Below, piece by piece: positions 35,895-44,542 of a stretch of DNA of 64,000 bases. The DNA is from Nocardia anaemiae NBRC 100462. Lineage in GTDB: Bacteria; Actinomycetota; Actinomycetes; Mycobacteriales; Mycobacteriaceae. Positions within the stretch are counted from its first letter, which is position 1, and each line of letters begins with the position of its first letter. Where the stretch lies: NCBI RefSeq assembly GCF_001612725.1, contig NZ_BDAZ01000044.1:1-64000 (forward strand), given 5' to 3'. The position numbers and the translations under genes were made by a program. The notes under the pieces are model-generated. The model saw only the letters and a program-made list of their open reading frames with translations. It was not told the DNA's origin and did no database searches.

Positions 35895-36692
35895 ATGCGA
35901 TGGCGAAGCTGGAAGACGACCGCCGCGATCTGCGCGTGGGGCATGTTGCTCAGTGGATGCGCGCACGACGCATCCGGCTCATCGGCGCGCAGCACGACGC
36001 CGCCGCTGAGCGACGAACCGTCGACGGACCCGCCGCATGTCATCGCCGATGACCGCGTCGTCGTCATCGACCCCGGACACAATGGCGGCAATGCCGCCCA
36101 GCCCGGCGAGATCAACCGTCAGGTGCCGGACGGTCGCGGAAAAACCAAGGCGTGCAACACAACCGGCACATCGGCCACCGATGGCTACGCCGAGCACGAA
36201 TTCACCTGGGATGTCGCCATCCGTGTCCGGGATGCCTTGTCCGCCCGCGGAATTCGCGTCGTACTCACCCGCGATAACGATGCGGGCGTCGGCCCGTGCG
36301 TCGATGAACGCGCCGCCATCGGAAACCGCAGTGGTGCAGCGGCCGTCGTCTCGATCCATGCTGACGGCGCCGCCGCGGGCGCGCACGGCTTCCACGTCGC
36401 GTACTCCTCGCCGCCGTTGAACCAGGCACAGGGTGAACCGTCGCAGCGACTGGCAACGATATTGCGCGGCACCATGATCGGGTCCGGCTTCGTTCCGTCC
36501 ACCTATGTCGGCTCCGATGGCATGAACCCGCGCGCGGATCTGGCGGGGCTCAATCTCTCCGAACGCCCGGTCGCGCTCGTCGAATGCGGAAATATGCGCG
36601 ATCCGGGGGACGCGGCGCTGATCGAATCGCCGGACGGGCGGGCGAGGTATGCCGACGCCATCGCCGATGCGATCGTTGCCTTCCTGGGGTGA
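35895..36692 (+). CDS. N-acetylmuramoyl-L-alanine amidase (Ami1/Rv3717-like), secreted
   Basis: A 265-residue protein starting MRWRSWKTTAAICAW with a lipobox-like end to its signal peptide (MLLSGC, Cys22). The zinc amidase_3 core follows: VVIDPGHNGGNAA (first His), GYAEHEFTWDVAIRVRDAL (Glu), SGAAAVVSIHADG (second His) and VALVECGNMRDP (catalytic Glu). It cleaves the bond between MurNAc and the peptide stem and should act in septal or remodelling steps in the envelope. It resembles mycobacterial Rv3717. Confidence 0.92.
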   Translation: MRWRSWKTTAAICAWGMLLSGCAHDASGSSARSTTPPLSDEPSTDPPHVIADDRVVVIDPGHNGGNAAQPGEINRQVPDGRGKTKACNTTGTSATDGYAEHEFTWDVAIRVRDALSARGIRVVLTRDNDAGVGPCVDERAAIGNRSGAAAVVSIHADGAAAGAHGFHVAYSSPPLNQAQGEPSQRLATILRGTMIGSGFVPSTYVGSDGMNPRADLAGLNLSERPVALVECGNMRDPGDAALIESPDGRARYADAIADAIVAFLG

Positions 36693-36738
36693 TCGGGATC
36701 ACTATTTGTTAGCTGAGCACCCCTATCCCTATTGAGTT

Positions 36739-36761
36739 AACGGCGTTACGCTAACGCTGTT
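36739..36761 (+). promoter_or_regulatory. inverted repeat, probable TetR operator before the MMPL gene
   Basis: AACGGCGTTA and TAACGCTGTT flank a 3-bp spacer, and the arms match at 9 of 10 positions. It lies 30-50 bp upstream of the MMPL start, and the TetR gene is the next gene in that operon, so an autoregulatory loop is likely. Confidence 0.6.
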
Positions 36762-36790
36762 ACCTGGCAGTCGAACTAGGGGAGTCGCTC

Positions 36791-39055
36791 ATGCTGGTAC
36801 GGATCGCACATCTGGCCACCAGGCATCCGAAGACGATCCTGCTCGCCGCCGCACTGTTGGCCATACTCTGCGGTGCATTCGGCGCCACCGCGATGTCGCA
36901 TATGAAGACCGGCGGTTTCACGCCGGACGACGCCGAATCGTCGCAAGTGACCAGGCTGATCGCGGATAACTTCGGCGGCGCGGAACCCAACCTCATCCTG
37001 CTGGTGCGCGATGAGTCCGGCGCGAACAGTCCGGCCGCCGAGGCCGCGGGCGCGAAGCTGGTCGACACATTGCGCTCGCGCGGCGATGTGATCGGCATCC
37101 AGTCCTATTGGAACGCGCCGCAGGCGCTGTCGTCGGCATTGCGCAGCAAGGACGGTAAGAGCGCGCTGGTGCTCGGCTATATCACCGGCGAGGAGTCCGT
37201 GGCCCAGCAGAGGGCAGGTGCGATCGCCGAAGAGGTCACCGGAACCAATGACGGCGTCAGCATCTATCAGGGCGGGCTCAGCTCCCTTTACCACGACTCG
37301 AACGAGCAGATCACCCACGATCTAGCGGTCGCCGAGAGCGTGGCCATCCCGCTGTCGTTCATCGTGCTGATCCTGGTATTCGGCAGTCTGGTCGCGGCCT
37401 TCCTGCCGCTTGCCGTCGGCATGTTCGCGATCTTGACCACCCTCGCGATCCTGCGCACCCTCACGCTCTTCACCGATTTGTCGATCTACGCGCTGAATCT
37501 GACCACGGCAATGGGCCTTGCCCTAGCGATCGACTACAGCCTGTTCATTGTCAGCCGATATCGCGAGGAACTCGGCAATGGACTCGATATCGAGGCGGCC
37601 GTGGTGCGCGCGGTGCAGACCGCGGGACGCACGGTGCTGTACTCGGCGCTGACCGTCGCGCTCTCGGTGGCCGCGCTGGGCGTGTTCAACCTGTACTTCC
37701 TGAAATCCTTCGCCTACGCGGGCATTGCGGTGGTCGCCGCGGCCGCCGCCGCGTCTATCCTGGTCCTGCCCGCGGTGCTGATGCTGCTCGGACATCGGGT
37801 GAACGCATTGGATCTGCGAAAGCCCTTGGCGCGCTTGCTCGGTCGTGACCTGCACGCGGAGCGCGCACCCGAGCAGAGCTTGTGGTACAGCACGGTGCAG
37901 TGGGTGATGCGCCATGCCGCACCGGTCGCCATCGCGATCATCGTGCTGATGCTGGCGGTCGGATCCCCGTTCCTCGGCGTGAAATTCGGCTATCCGGACG
38001 ATCGAGTGCTCAATTCGGGCGCCTCGTCCACCAGCCGCACGGTCGGCGACACACTGCGCTCGGACTTCCGATCCAATGCCGCGACCAACGTCACCGTGGT
38101 GCTCGACGACTACCACGGAAGTCCGGCCGCGATCGGCGATTACGCCGCCGCGCTTTCGAAGGTCGATGGCGTGTCCGGAGTGCTCTCGGGTGTCGGTCTG
38201 TACACCGGTGGACTGAAGGCGGCGCCCGGATCGCCGCAGATGACCAATGACACCGGCACATTCCTCACTGTCGCGACGACGGTCGATCCCTTCACCACCG
38301 AGGGTAAGACACAACTGGACCGGCTTCGCGAGGTCCCGAGCCCGGGACCGGTACTTTTCGGCGGCAGCGCCGCGATCAACCGCGACTCCCTCGACGCGCT
38401 GGGCGCACGACTTCCGCTGGCCGGTGCGCTGATCGCGCTCGCCGCCTTCGTGGTGCTGTTCCTGTTCACCGGAAGTGTGCTGCTGCCGCTGAAAGCCCTT
38501 GCCCTCAATACGCTTTCGTTGACCGCGGCGTTCGGTGCGATGGTCTGGATCTTCCAGGACGGGCACTTGTCCAGCGTTTTCGGCAATGACGCGACCGGAT
38601 ATCTGGTCCCGACCATGCCGATCCTGATGTTCTGCCTCGCCTTCGGAATGTCCATGGACTACGAGGTATTCCTGCTCTCGCGCATTCGCGAGGAGTGGGT
38701 GGCCTCCGGGCGCACCGCCGAGGACAACACTCGCGCGGTCGCGCTCGGCGTCGCGCGCACCGGTCGGATCTTCACCGCGGCCGCACTTTTGATGGCCATC
38801 GTGATGGCCGCCATGGTCACCTCGAAGGTATCGTTCATCCAGATGACTGGCCTTGGGCTCACTTTGACGGTGCTCGCGGACGCTACGCTGATCCGCGGCC
38901 TGCTCGCGCCCGCACTCATGCGGCTGCTCGGCACCGCGAACTGGTGGGCGCCTGCGCCGCTGGCCAAGCTGCATGCCAAGATCGGCTTGAGTGAGGGCGG
39001 AACATCGCCGGGCACAACCGAATCCGATAAACACCAACTAGCCGGACGAACGTGA
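36791..39055 (+). CDS. MMPL-family RND transporter
   Basis: A 754-residue protein with 12 predicted membrane segments in two repeats, each with a large extracytoplasmic loop after the first helix. Family landmarks include GFTPDDAESSQVTRLIADNF, ALAIDYSLFIVSRYREEL and its repeat FGMSMDYEVFLLSRIREEW, which carry the proton-relay Asp-Tyr pairs in helices 4 and 10. MMPL proteins export lipids or siderophores in mycolic-acid bacteria, and some export drugs. It overlaps the TetR gene by 4 bp. Confidence 0.94.
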   Translation: MLVRIAHLATRHPKTILLAAALLAILCGAFGATAMSHMKTGGFTPDDAESSQVTRLIADNFGGAEPNLILLVRDESGANSPAAEAAGAKLVDTLRSRGDVIGIQSYWNAPQALSSALRSKDGKSALVLGYITGEESVAQQRAGAIAEEVTGTNDGVSIYQGGLSSLYHDSNEQITHDLAVAESVAIPLSFIVLILVFGSLVAAFLPLAVGMFAILTTLAILRTLTLFTDLSIYALNLTTAMGLALAIDYSLFIVSRYREELGNGLDIEAAVVRAVQTAGRTVLYSALTVALSVAALGVFNLYFLKSFAYAGIAVVAAAAAASILVLPAVLMLLGHRVNALDLRKPLARLLGRDLHAERAPEQSLWYSTVQWVMRHAAPVAIAIIVLMLAVGSPFLGVKFGYPDDRVLNSGASSTSRTVGDTLRSDFRSNAATNVTVVLDDYHGSPAAIGDYAAALSKVDGVSGVLSGVGLYTGGLKAAPGSPQMTNDTGTFLTVATTVDPFTTEGKTQLDRLREVPSPGPVLFGGSAAINRDSLDALGARLPLAGALIALAAFVVLFLFTGSVLLPLKALALNTLSLTAAFGAMVWIFQDGHLSSVFGNDATGYLVPTMPILMFCLAFGMSMDYEVFLLSRIREEWVASGRTAEDNTRAVALGVARTGRIFTAAALLMAIVMAAMVTSKVSFIQMTGLGLTLTVLADATLIRGLLAPALMRLLGTANWWAPAPLAKLHAKIGLSEGGTSPGTTESDKHQLAGRT

Positions 39056-39732
39056 ATTTTACTCCGAGGCAACGTTCGGCACGTGGCTCCGGTGCGGAAC
39101 TGCGTGCCGAAATCCTCGATGCCACAAAGCAACTGCTGGCCCGTAGCGGGCATGTAGACGCGGTATCGATCCGGCAGATCGCCAAGATCGTCGGTGTCAC
39201 CCCGCCGTCCATCTACCGCCATTTCGCGGACAAGGACCAGCTGATCGAGTCGGTGGTGGCCCAGGTATTCGAGGATCTGAACGCGGAAATGCTGGCCGCA
39301 TCCGATCCGAACGAGTCGCCGATGGAGCGTTTGCGTCAGCAGGGGCTGGCGTATGTCCGGTTCGCCAGGGAACATCCCGAGCAGTACCGCCTGGCCATGA
39401 CGCCCGGCGAGACGGCGGGCGCGGTCGACCAGGTGCTGACCAGCAGTGCCTTCGCCCACTTCGCGGCGACCATCACCGAGTGCATGAACCGCGGCGTCAT
39501 CACGCCGGGCGACCCGGTGCCGGTCGTCTTGGAGCTGTGGGCGAGCGCGCACGGCATCGCTTCGCTGCTGATCGCGAAACCCTATCTGCCGTGGGGCGAT
39601 GTGGAGGCCTTCGCCGATCGGGTAATGCGCTCGATCTGTGTCGGTCGGGTCGTCATCGATAACGTGCTCGGCGCGGATGTGTCTCCCGACGCCCTCGCCC
39701 AGTGGGCGACGGAGAACCGTCGGGTGTCCTGA
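39052..39732 (+). CDS. TetR-family regulator, likely repressor of the MMPL transporter
   Basis: A 226-residue protein with GTG start inside the stop of the MMPL gene. The N-terminal HTH reads AEILDATKQLLARSGHVDAV, then SIRQIAKIVGVTPPSIYRHF and ADKDQLIESVVAQVF. The ligand domain includes LRQQGLAYVRFAREHPEQYR. The overlap and the palindrome upstream of the operon point to autoregulation. The inducer is unknown. Confidence 0.92.
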   Translation: MNFTPRQRSARGSGAELRAEILDATKQLLARSGHVDAVSIRQIAKIVGVTPPSIYRHFADKDQLIESVVAQVFEDLNAEMLAASDPNESPMERLRQQGLAYVRFAREHPEQYRLAMTPGETAGAVDQVLTSSAFAHFAATITECMNRGVITPGDPVPVVLELWASAHGIASLLIAKPYLPWGDVEAFADRVMRSICVGRVVIDNVLGADVSPDALAQWATENRRVS

Positions 39733-39801
39733 GCCGCGCTCAGGGCCGCGAAGGCGATGATGGCCGCTCCCGTTCGTTGCCGATCCCGGTACGCAGTAGC
39801 G

Positions 39802-40545
39802 TCAGGAGAACGTCTTGTGCGGAACTCCCACGGTCAGGCCGCCGTCGATGACGAATTCCGCGCCCGTCGAATATGACGATTCGTCGCTGGCCAGGTAGGT
39901 CACCAGTGCGGAAACCTCGGATGGATCGGCGGCGCGTCCCAGTGGGATCTGCAGGAAATCCTCCGGAATACCCTCGGTCATCGGCGTGCGGATCAGCCCG
40001 GGATGGATCGAGTTCACCCGAATTCCATACTGCGCCAACTCGAGTGCGGTCGACTTGGTGAGTCCGCGGACCGCGAATTTGGTGGCGGTGTACCCGTGCA
40101 GGCCCGGGCTGCCACGCATGCCCTCCACCGAGGAAATATTGATGACCGAACCGCCGCCCGCCTCGATCATCGCGGGTGTGGCGGCCTGCATGCCGAGGAA
40201 GGTGCCGGTGAGATTGATATCGATGATCTTCTGCCACTCGGACAATTCGAAGTCGACAAGGAGATTGCCGTTGACGATCCCGGCATTGTTCACCAGGACA
40301 TTCAGCGAACCGAAGCGCTGCACGGCCTCGGCCACCGCATCCTGCCACTGCTGCTTTTCGCGCACGTCGAGGTGGACGTAGGCGGCATTGTCGCCGATTT
40401 CCTTGGCCAGTGCCGCGCCCTCCTCGTCGAGGATGTCACCGAGCACCACCCGCGCGTCCTCGGCCGCCAGCGCTCGCGCATGCGCGGCGCCCATGCCGCG
40501 CGCCCCACCGCTGATCAGTGCCACCTTGCCGGTCAACCGCCCCAT
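39802..40545 (-). CDS. SDR family steroid/alcohol dehydrogenase, FabG3-like
   Basis: A 247-residue SDR: GKVALISGGARGMGAAHARA cofactor loop, GDILDEEG, LVNNAGIVNGN, catalytic Ser in INISSVEGMRG, and the Tyr-Lys pair in GYTATKFAVRGLTKSTALEL, ending DESSYSTGAEFVIDGG. The match to Mycobacterium FabG3 (Rv2002, a 3-alpha,20-beta-hydroxysteroid dehydrogenase) is close along the whole length from memory. A KstR-like box lies 31 bp upstream of its start, fitting a role in steroid or lipid metabolism. It diverges from the MaoC gene. Confidence 0.9.
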   Translation of the reverse strand: MGRLTGKVALISGGARGMGAAHARALAAEDARVVLGDILDEEGAALAKEIGDNAAYVHLDVREKQQWQDAVAEAVQRFGSLNVLVNNAGIVNGNLLVDFELSEWQKIIDINLTGTFLGMQAATPAMIEAGGGSVINISSVEGMRGSPGLHGYTATKFAVRGLTKSTALELAQYGIRVNSIHPGLIRTPMTEGIPEDFLQIPLGRAADPSEVSALVTYLASDESSYSTGAEFVIDGGLTVGVPHKTFS

Positions 40546-40575
40546 CGCGGCCTCCTCTCGATCCCGTCGACTTAC

Positions 40576-40589
40576 TGGAACACGTTACA
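40576..40589 (+). promoter_or_regulatory. KstR-type operator box 1
   Basis: TGGAACACGTTACA fits the published KstR consensus TnnAACnnGTTnnA. It sits between the divergent FabG3-like gene and the MaoC gene. It has weaker flanking symmetry than the boxes at 41004 and 43412. Confidence 0.5.
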
Positions 40590-40594
40590 GAGAA

Positions 40595-40978
40595 TTGTCG
40601 ATCCGCTCCCGCCTCCGTATCGACCAGTGGAACTCCGAGGCGGCCGAGGACCGGCAGTGGATCAACATCGATACCGTGCGCGCCGCCGCGGGCCCGTACG
40701 GCACCACCATCGCGCACGGCTACCTCACCCACTCGCTGCTCCCGCCGTTGATGGTCGACCTGATCGGCATCAAGTACGCCTCGGCGCGGCTCAACGGCCT
40801 GAACAAGGTCCACCTCTCGCCCGTGCCCGCCGGGTCCCGCATCCGCGGCCGCGCCCGGATCGTGAGCGTCGACGAGGTGCACGGCGGCCTGCAGGTCGTC
40901 ATCCAGGCGACCACCGAACGCGAAGGCGGCGATAAGCCCGCCTGCATCGCCGAATGTATCGTGCGTGCCCTCGCCTGA
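40595..40978 (+). CDS. MaoC-like hydratase/dehydratase, possibly 5'-shortened
   Basis: The frame reads LRIDQWNSEAAEDRQWINID and then AAAGPYGTTIAHGYLTHSLL, the MaoC hot-dog signature with the catalytic Asp and His (D-x-x-W-I-N and GTTIAHGYLTLSL), and later HLSPVPAGSRIRGRARI. No ATG is near; the in-frame TTG at 40595 is the best start and gives about 127 residues, somewhat shorter than the usual 150. The usual N-terminus (a Phe- and Gly-rich segment before the catalytic D-x-x) is absent. It should hydrate or dehydrate an acyl-CoA. Either it is a shortened gene or the true start is unusual. The KstR-like box precedes it. Confidence 0.6.
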   Translation: MSIRSRLRIDQWNSEAAEDRQWINIDTVRAAAGPYGTTIAHGYLTHSLLPPLMVDLIGIKYASARLNGLNKVHLSPVPAGSRIRGRARIVSVDEVHGGLQVVIQATTEREGGDKPACIAECIVRALA

Positions 40979-41003
40979 GCGGGGTGCTGTGGCATCATCG
41001 ATG

Positions 41004-41017
41004 TAGAACGCGTTCTA
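41004..41017 (+). promoter_or_regulatory. KstR-type operator box 2
   Basis: TAGAACGCGTTCTA is a perfect 14-bp palindrome that matches TnnAACnnGTTnnA. It is 30 bp upstream of the alpha/beta hydrolase start at 41048 and just after the MaoC stop. Confidence 0.7.
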
Positions 41018-41047
41018 GCAATGCCGCGGACCGCGAGGAGGCCGCCG

Positions 41048-42004
41048 ATGACGAATCCCGGGGCAGTGAGCATGCGCCGGTTCTCCCGGCGTTCGGGGGT
41101 GCCCGATATCGCGGAGGTACCCGGCGGACGCCTCGTCGAGCTGCCCGGGCGCGGGCGCACCTACGTCGTCGATATCCCAGGACCCGAGGGCGCACCGACG
41201 CTGATCCTGCTGCATGCCACCGCCTGCACGGGCTACCTGACCTGGTTCCCGGCGCTCGACGCGCTCGCCGAGAATTATCGGGTGATCGTGTTCGATCAGC
41301 GCTGGCATGGCCGCGGCATCCGCTCGGAGCGATTCTCGGTGCAGGACTGTGCCGACGATGTCGTCGCGGTGGCGGACGCGCTGGGTGTCGAGCAGGCGAT
41401 CCTGGCCGGATACTCCCTCGGCGGTGTGGTGGCATTGCTTGCCGCACACCGGCATTCGGATCGGGTCAGCGGTCTGGTGCTGTGCGCGACGCCGTATCGG
41501 TTCCAGGAGAAGTTGCGCGAGCGCGCCTTTCATCTTGCCTTCGGTGCGGTGGCCGGAGTCATCGGGCCCTATTCGTACCGTCGTGCGGCGGAGTATGTGG
41601 GTCGGCTACCCGAACTGCCGGACTGCACCTGGGCGCCGGGAAAACTGAATCGCTGGGCGCTCACCGAATTTCGCAGCAGCAGTGGTTGGGCCATGGCACA
41701 GGTGATCGCCGAGGTCGGCCGATTCGATGCGACCGCTTGGCTTTCCACGCTGCGGATGCCGACCGCCGTCGTGATCACGACGCGAGACCGTGCGATTCCG
41801 GTCTATCGGCAATTGGAGATGGCGACCATGATTCCCGGTGCGAGCATTCATCTGGTCAAGGCCGGTCACGCATCCTGCGTGCTCGAGGCCGACCGCTTCG
41901 TGCCGGTACTGCTGGAGGCCTGCGCCGCCGTTGCGGCAAGGCTGGAAACTTCGAATGCGGCCCTGTCCGGCGGCGATGGCGAACAGGGCAGCGGTGGGCA
42001 TTAG
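41048..42004 (+). CDS. alpha/beta hydrolase
   Basis: A 318-residue hydrolase starting MTNPGAVSMRRFSRRSGVPD at 41048 (GAGGAGG upstream). It has the oxyanion turn LLHATACTGYLTWFP, the nucleophile elbow AILAGYSLGGVVALL (Ser), and a C-terminal His in HLVKAGHASCVLEAD. The family includes esterases and lipases. A perfect KstR-like palindrome is 30 bp upstream, so it likely belongs to the steroid/lipid regulon. It converges on the WS/DGAT gene and overlaps it by 4 bp. Confidence 0.9.
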   Translation: MTNPGAVSMRRFSRRSGVPDIAEVPGGRLVELPGRGRTYVVDIPGPEGAPTLILLHATACTGYLTWFPALDALAENYRVIVFDQRWHGRGIRSERFSVQDCADDVVAVADALGVEQAILAGYSLGGVVALLAAHRHSDRVSGLVLCATPYRFQEKLRERAFHLAFGAVAGVIGPYSYRRAAEYVGRLPELPDCTWAPGKLNRWALTEFRSSSGWAMAQVIAEVGRFDATAWLSTLRMPTAVVITTRDRAIPVYRQLEMATMIPGASIHLVKAGHASCVLEADRFVPVLLEACAAVAARLETSNAALSGGDGEQGSGGH

Positions 42005-43404
42005 CCCAGATCGCGTGCCGCGGTCAGCAATTCATCGACAACGCCGGGTACCGCATCGGCGATCGCCTGCAGATCGGGTACCAGCTCCCGGCAGGCGATG
42101 AACCCGAAGTCCAGGTCACCGTTGTTGGACAGCACGGTGACGGTCAGTCCCGCGCCGTGGAAAACCGGCCCGAACGGATACATGGCCTCGACCCGAAGAC
42201 CCAGGAAATACAGCGGCATCGGCGGCCCTGGCACATTCGACACCACCAGGTTGTGCACCACCGGATGCAGCTCGGCCAGTTTCAGCGACGAGTAGACGCG
42301 CGCGGCCAGCTGAAAAGTATTCGGCGGAGCGTACTTCGACCAGTCCATCAGAAAATCCGCGCCGACGAATTCGTGTTCCTGTTTGGCCTCGCGGTTGGCC
42401 TCGGCCACCTGCCGCAGGCGCTCCACCGGGTCGGCGATATCGGTGCCGAGCTGGGAGAACAGCGTGGAGACCTTATTGATGCCCGCGGTGTGCCGGGAAG
42501 CATCGTGCACCGACACCGGCACCGAGGCGATCAGGGATTTGTCCGGCAGCTCGTCGTGTTTCTCCAGATAGGTGCGCAGCACGCCCGCCACGATGGTGAG
42601 GACGACATCGTTGATTTTCACATCGAATGCGGCCTTGATTTCCTTGATCGCGGCGAGCTCGGTCTCGGCACAGGCCACCACGCGATCCGGGCTGATCGCG
42701 CCGTTGAACGGGGTTCGTGGTGCGGTCAACGGTAAGGCCATGCCCGCCTGGCTGTTTCGGCGTCGCTGCGCGAAACCGGCAACCATGCCAAGGGTTTTCG
42801 GCACCATGCCGACCAGGCCGAGTTTGTTGGGCAGGTTCAGCACCGCCTCGGCCGCCAGCTTCAAGTCACTCGGCTGCGGCTCGGGCTGCCATTCCTCGGC
42901 CGGTTCGGGCTCGCTGAGTCCGGGCTCCAGATCGCACAGATGCATCATCATGTTGGCGCCGGTGACGCCGTCCACGGCGGCGTGGTGGTACTTGCAGATC
43001 ACCGCCAGTTTGCCGTCCGCCAGGTGCTCCACCACACTCATTTCCCACAGCGGGCGGCTGCGATCCATCGGCACACTGGCGATTTCGCCGACCAGGTCCG
43101 CGAGTTCGCGGCGTTCCAATGGGCGCGGCGTTTCGATGCGTCGGACGTGGTGGTCCAAGTCGAAATCCGGGTCTTCCACCCAGACCGGATGATCGAGATT
43201 GAAAGGCACCTCGTGGATTCGCCGCCGCATCTGCGGGATCAGCGGCAGCCTGCGGCCGAGTTCTGCTTTGAATTTTTCGAAGGTGTAGTGCGCGCCCCCT
43301 GCGGTGGGATCCAGGATCAGCAGTGCACATACGTGCAGGTGCTGAGTCCCGGTCTCGAGATACAGGAAGCTGGCATCCAACCCGGTTAGTCGCTCCATAG
43401 CCAA
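42001..43404 (-). CDS. wax ester synthase/diacylglycerol acyltransferase (WS/DGAT)
   Basis: A 467-residue acyltransferase with the active-site motif HHAAVDG at residues 140-146, N-terminal LTGLDASFLYLETGTQHLHV, a conserved WVEDPDFDLDHHVRRI block, and C-terminal NLVVSNVPGPPMPLYF. Such enzymes make triacylglycerol or wax esters from acyl-CoA in mycolic-acid actinobacteria. Start alternatives are ATG 43404 and 43398. A KstR-like box 8 bp upstream (43412-43425) suggests repression by a KstR-type regulator. Confidence 0.95.
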   Translation of the reverse strand: MAMERLTGLDASFLYLETGTQHLHVCALLILDPTAGGAHYTFEKFKAELGRRLPLIPQMRRRIHEVPFNLDHPVWVEDPDFDLDHHVRRIETPRPLERRELADLVGEIASVPMDRSRPLWEMSVVEHLADGKLAVICKYHHAAVDGVTGANMMMHLCDLEPGLSEPEPAEEWQPEPQPSDLKLAAEAVLNLPNKLGLVGMVPKTLGMVAGFAQRRRNSQAGMALPLTAPRTPFNGAISPDRVVACAETELAAIKEIKAAFDVKINDVVLTIVAGVLRTYLEKHDELPDKSLIASVPVSVHDASRHTAGINKVSTLFSQLGTDIADPVERLRQVAEANREAKQEHEFVGADFLMDWSKYAPPNTFQLAARVYSSLKLAELHPVVHNLVVSNVPGPPMPLYFLGLRVEAMYPFGPVFHGAGLTVTVLSNNGDLDFGFIACRELVPDLQAIADAVPGVVDELLTAARDLG

Positions 43405-43411
43405 AGACTAC

Positions 43412-43425
43412 TAGAACGTGTTCTA
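43412..43425 (+). promoter_or_regulatory. KstR-type operator box 3
   Basis: TAGAACGTGTTCTA (palindromic apart from its central GT) matches the KstR consensus exactly. It lies between the divergent WS/DGAT gene (start 43404) and the metal-dependent hydrolase gene (start 43629), so it can control both. Confidence 0.7.
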
Positions 43426-43628
43426 GTTTACTGTCGGATCGCGGGGATCTCGGTCACAGTGGAGCGCTCTATTGTTCGGCGCGCTTTACCTTCCGCATTC
43501 GTGCTGGTCACGCGTGTGTGTAACCGTGGGTTTCATATATGTGTATGCTCATTGCTACGGCCATGAAGGAAGGTACGCAATGTCGCGGCTTCGGGCTGAG
43601 ACGCGGCGGGTGAGATCGAGGAGTATCG

Positions 43629-44531
43629 ATGAAGCTACTTCGTAGGGCACAGCGGCGGTTCGACGTCGATCCCGGTGAGGTCGCCCTCAACGCACGCAAT
43701 GTGCGGTTCGACTGGGCGCAGACTCCCTTGCACTGGATGCCCGCGGAACCCATCGCCTCGCATCTGATCAATGCGTTGAACCTGTTGCTACCCGAGGGCG
43801 AGCGGATGTTCTGCGCCGCGTACTCCGAGGCGCTGCCCCACGTCAAGGACGAGAAACTGCGCGAGGCCATGCTCGGCTTCATCGGTCAGGAATCCATGCA
43901 CGCCGAGACGCATGACAAGGTGCTGCACGAGGTACTCGCCGCCAACGGCATCGACCCGGAACCGTATGTGCGGCAAGCGGAATACCTGTTTCGCAAGTCG
44001 CTCGGGCCCAAGGATGTCGATGGTGTCGCGCAGCGGCAGGTCATGGTGGAGCGGCTGGCATTCATCGCCTGCCTGGAACATTTCTTCGCCTACCTCGGCG
44101 ATTGGGTGCTCAATGCCGATCTGGAAAAATTCGGCGCCGACCCGAGAGTGGCCGATCTGTTCCGTTGGCACGGAGCCGAGGAGGTCGAGCACCGGCACGT
44201 CGCCCACGATGTGGCCGTCTACTTCGGCGCGGGCTATGTGCGGCGGGCGGCGATCATGACCATCGTCTTCCCGATCTTCATCACGCTGGTGGTGCGCGGC
44301 ACCAAATTCATGGTGCACCAGGATCCCGCGCTGCCCGATCTGGGTTACCCGCGCCTGATCATGCGGGTTTTCGGATCGATGTGGCGCGGTGCGCTGCCCG
44401 GGGTGCCGTCGCTGCTGTGGAGTGCGCTGACGACGCTCGAGCCCGGCTACAACCCGGAATCCGTCGGTTCGACCGCGCAGGCGGTGGCATATCTGGCGAA
44501 ATCGCCTGCGGCCCAGGCAGTTGCGTCTTGA
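43629..44531 (+). CDS. metal-dependent hydrolase (COG3687 family)
   Basis: A 300-residue protein. It begins VDPGEVALNARNVRFDWAQT and contains LPEGERMFCAAYSEALPHVK, EESMHAETHDKVLHEVLAA-type metal helix (here GQESMHAETHDKVL), and HGAEEVEHRHVAHDVAVYF. The Glu/His pattern resembles ferritin-like di-metal helices. It is annotated widely as metal-dependent hydrolase, but its reaction is unknown. It starts the operon with the ferredoxin reductase and EphD, and is probably under the KstR-like box at 43412. Confidence 0.87.
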   Translation: MKLLRRAQRRFDVDPGEVALNARNVRFDWAQTPLHWMPAEPIASHLINALNLLLPEGERMFCAAYSEALPHVKDEKLREAMLGFIGQESMHAETHDKVLHEVLAANGIDPEPYVRQAEYLFRKSLGPKDVDGVAQRQVMVERLAFIACLEHFFAYLGDWVLNADLEKFGADPRVADLFRWHGAEEVEHRHVAHDVAVYFGAGYVRRAAIMTIVFPIFITLVVRGTKFMVHQDPALPDLGYPRLIMRVFGSMWRGALPGVPSLLWSALTTLEPGYNPESVGSTAQAVAYLAKSPAAQAVAS

Positions 44532-44542
44532 ACTGGCGACCG

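Noticed and set aside
37523..39037. 504-residue minus-strand frame over the MMPL gene
   Set aside because: A shadow frame; the plus strand has 12 membrane helices and both conserved Asp-Tyr blocks.
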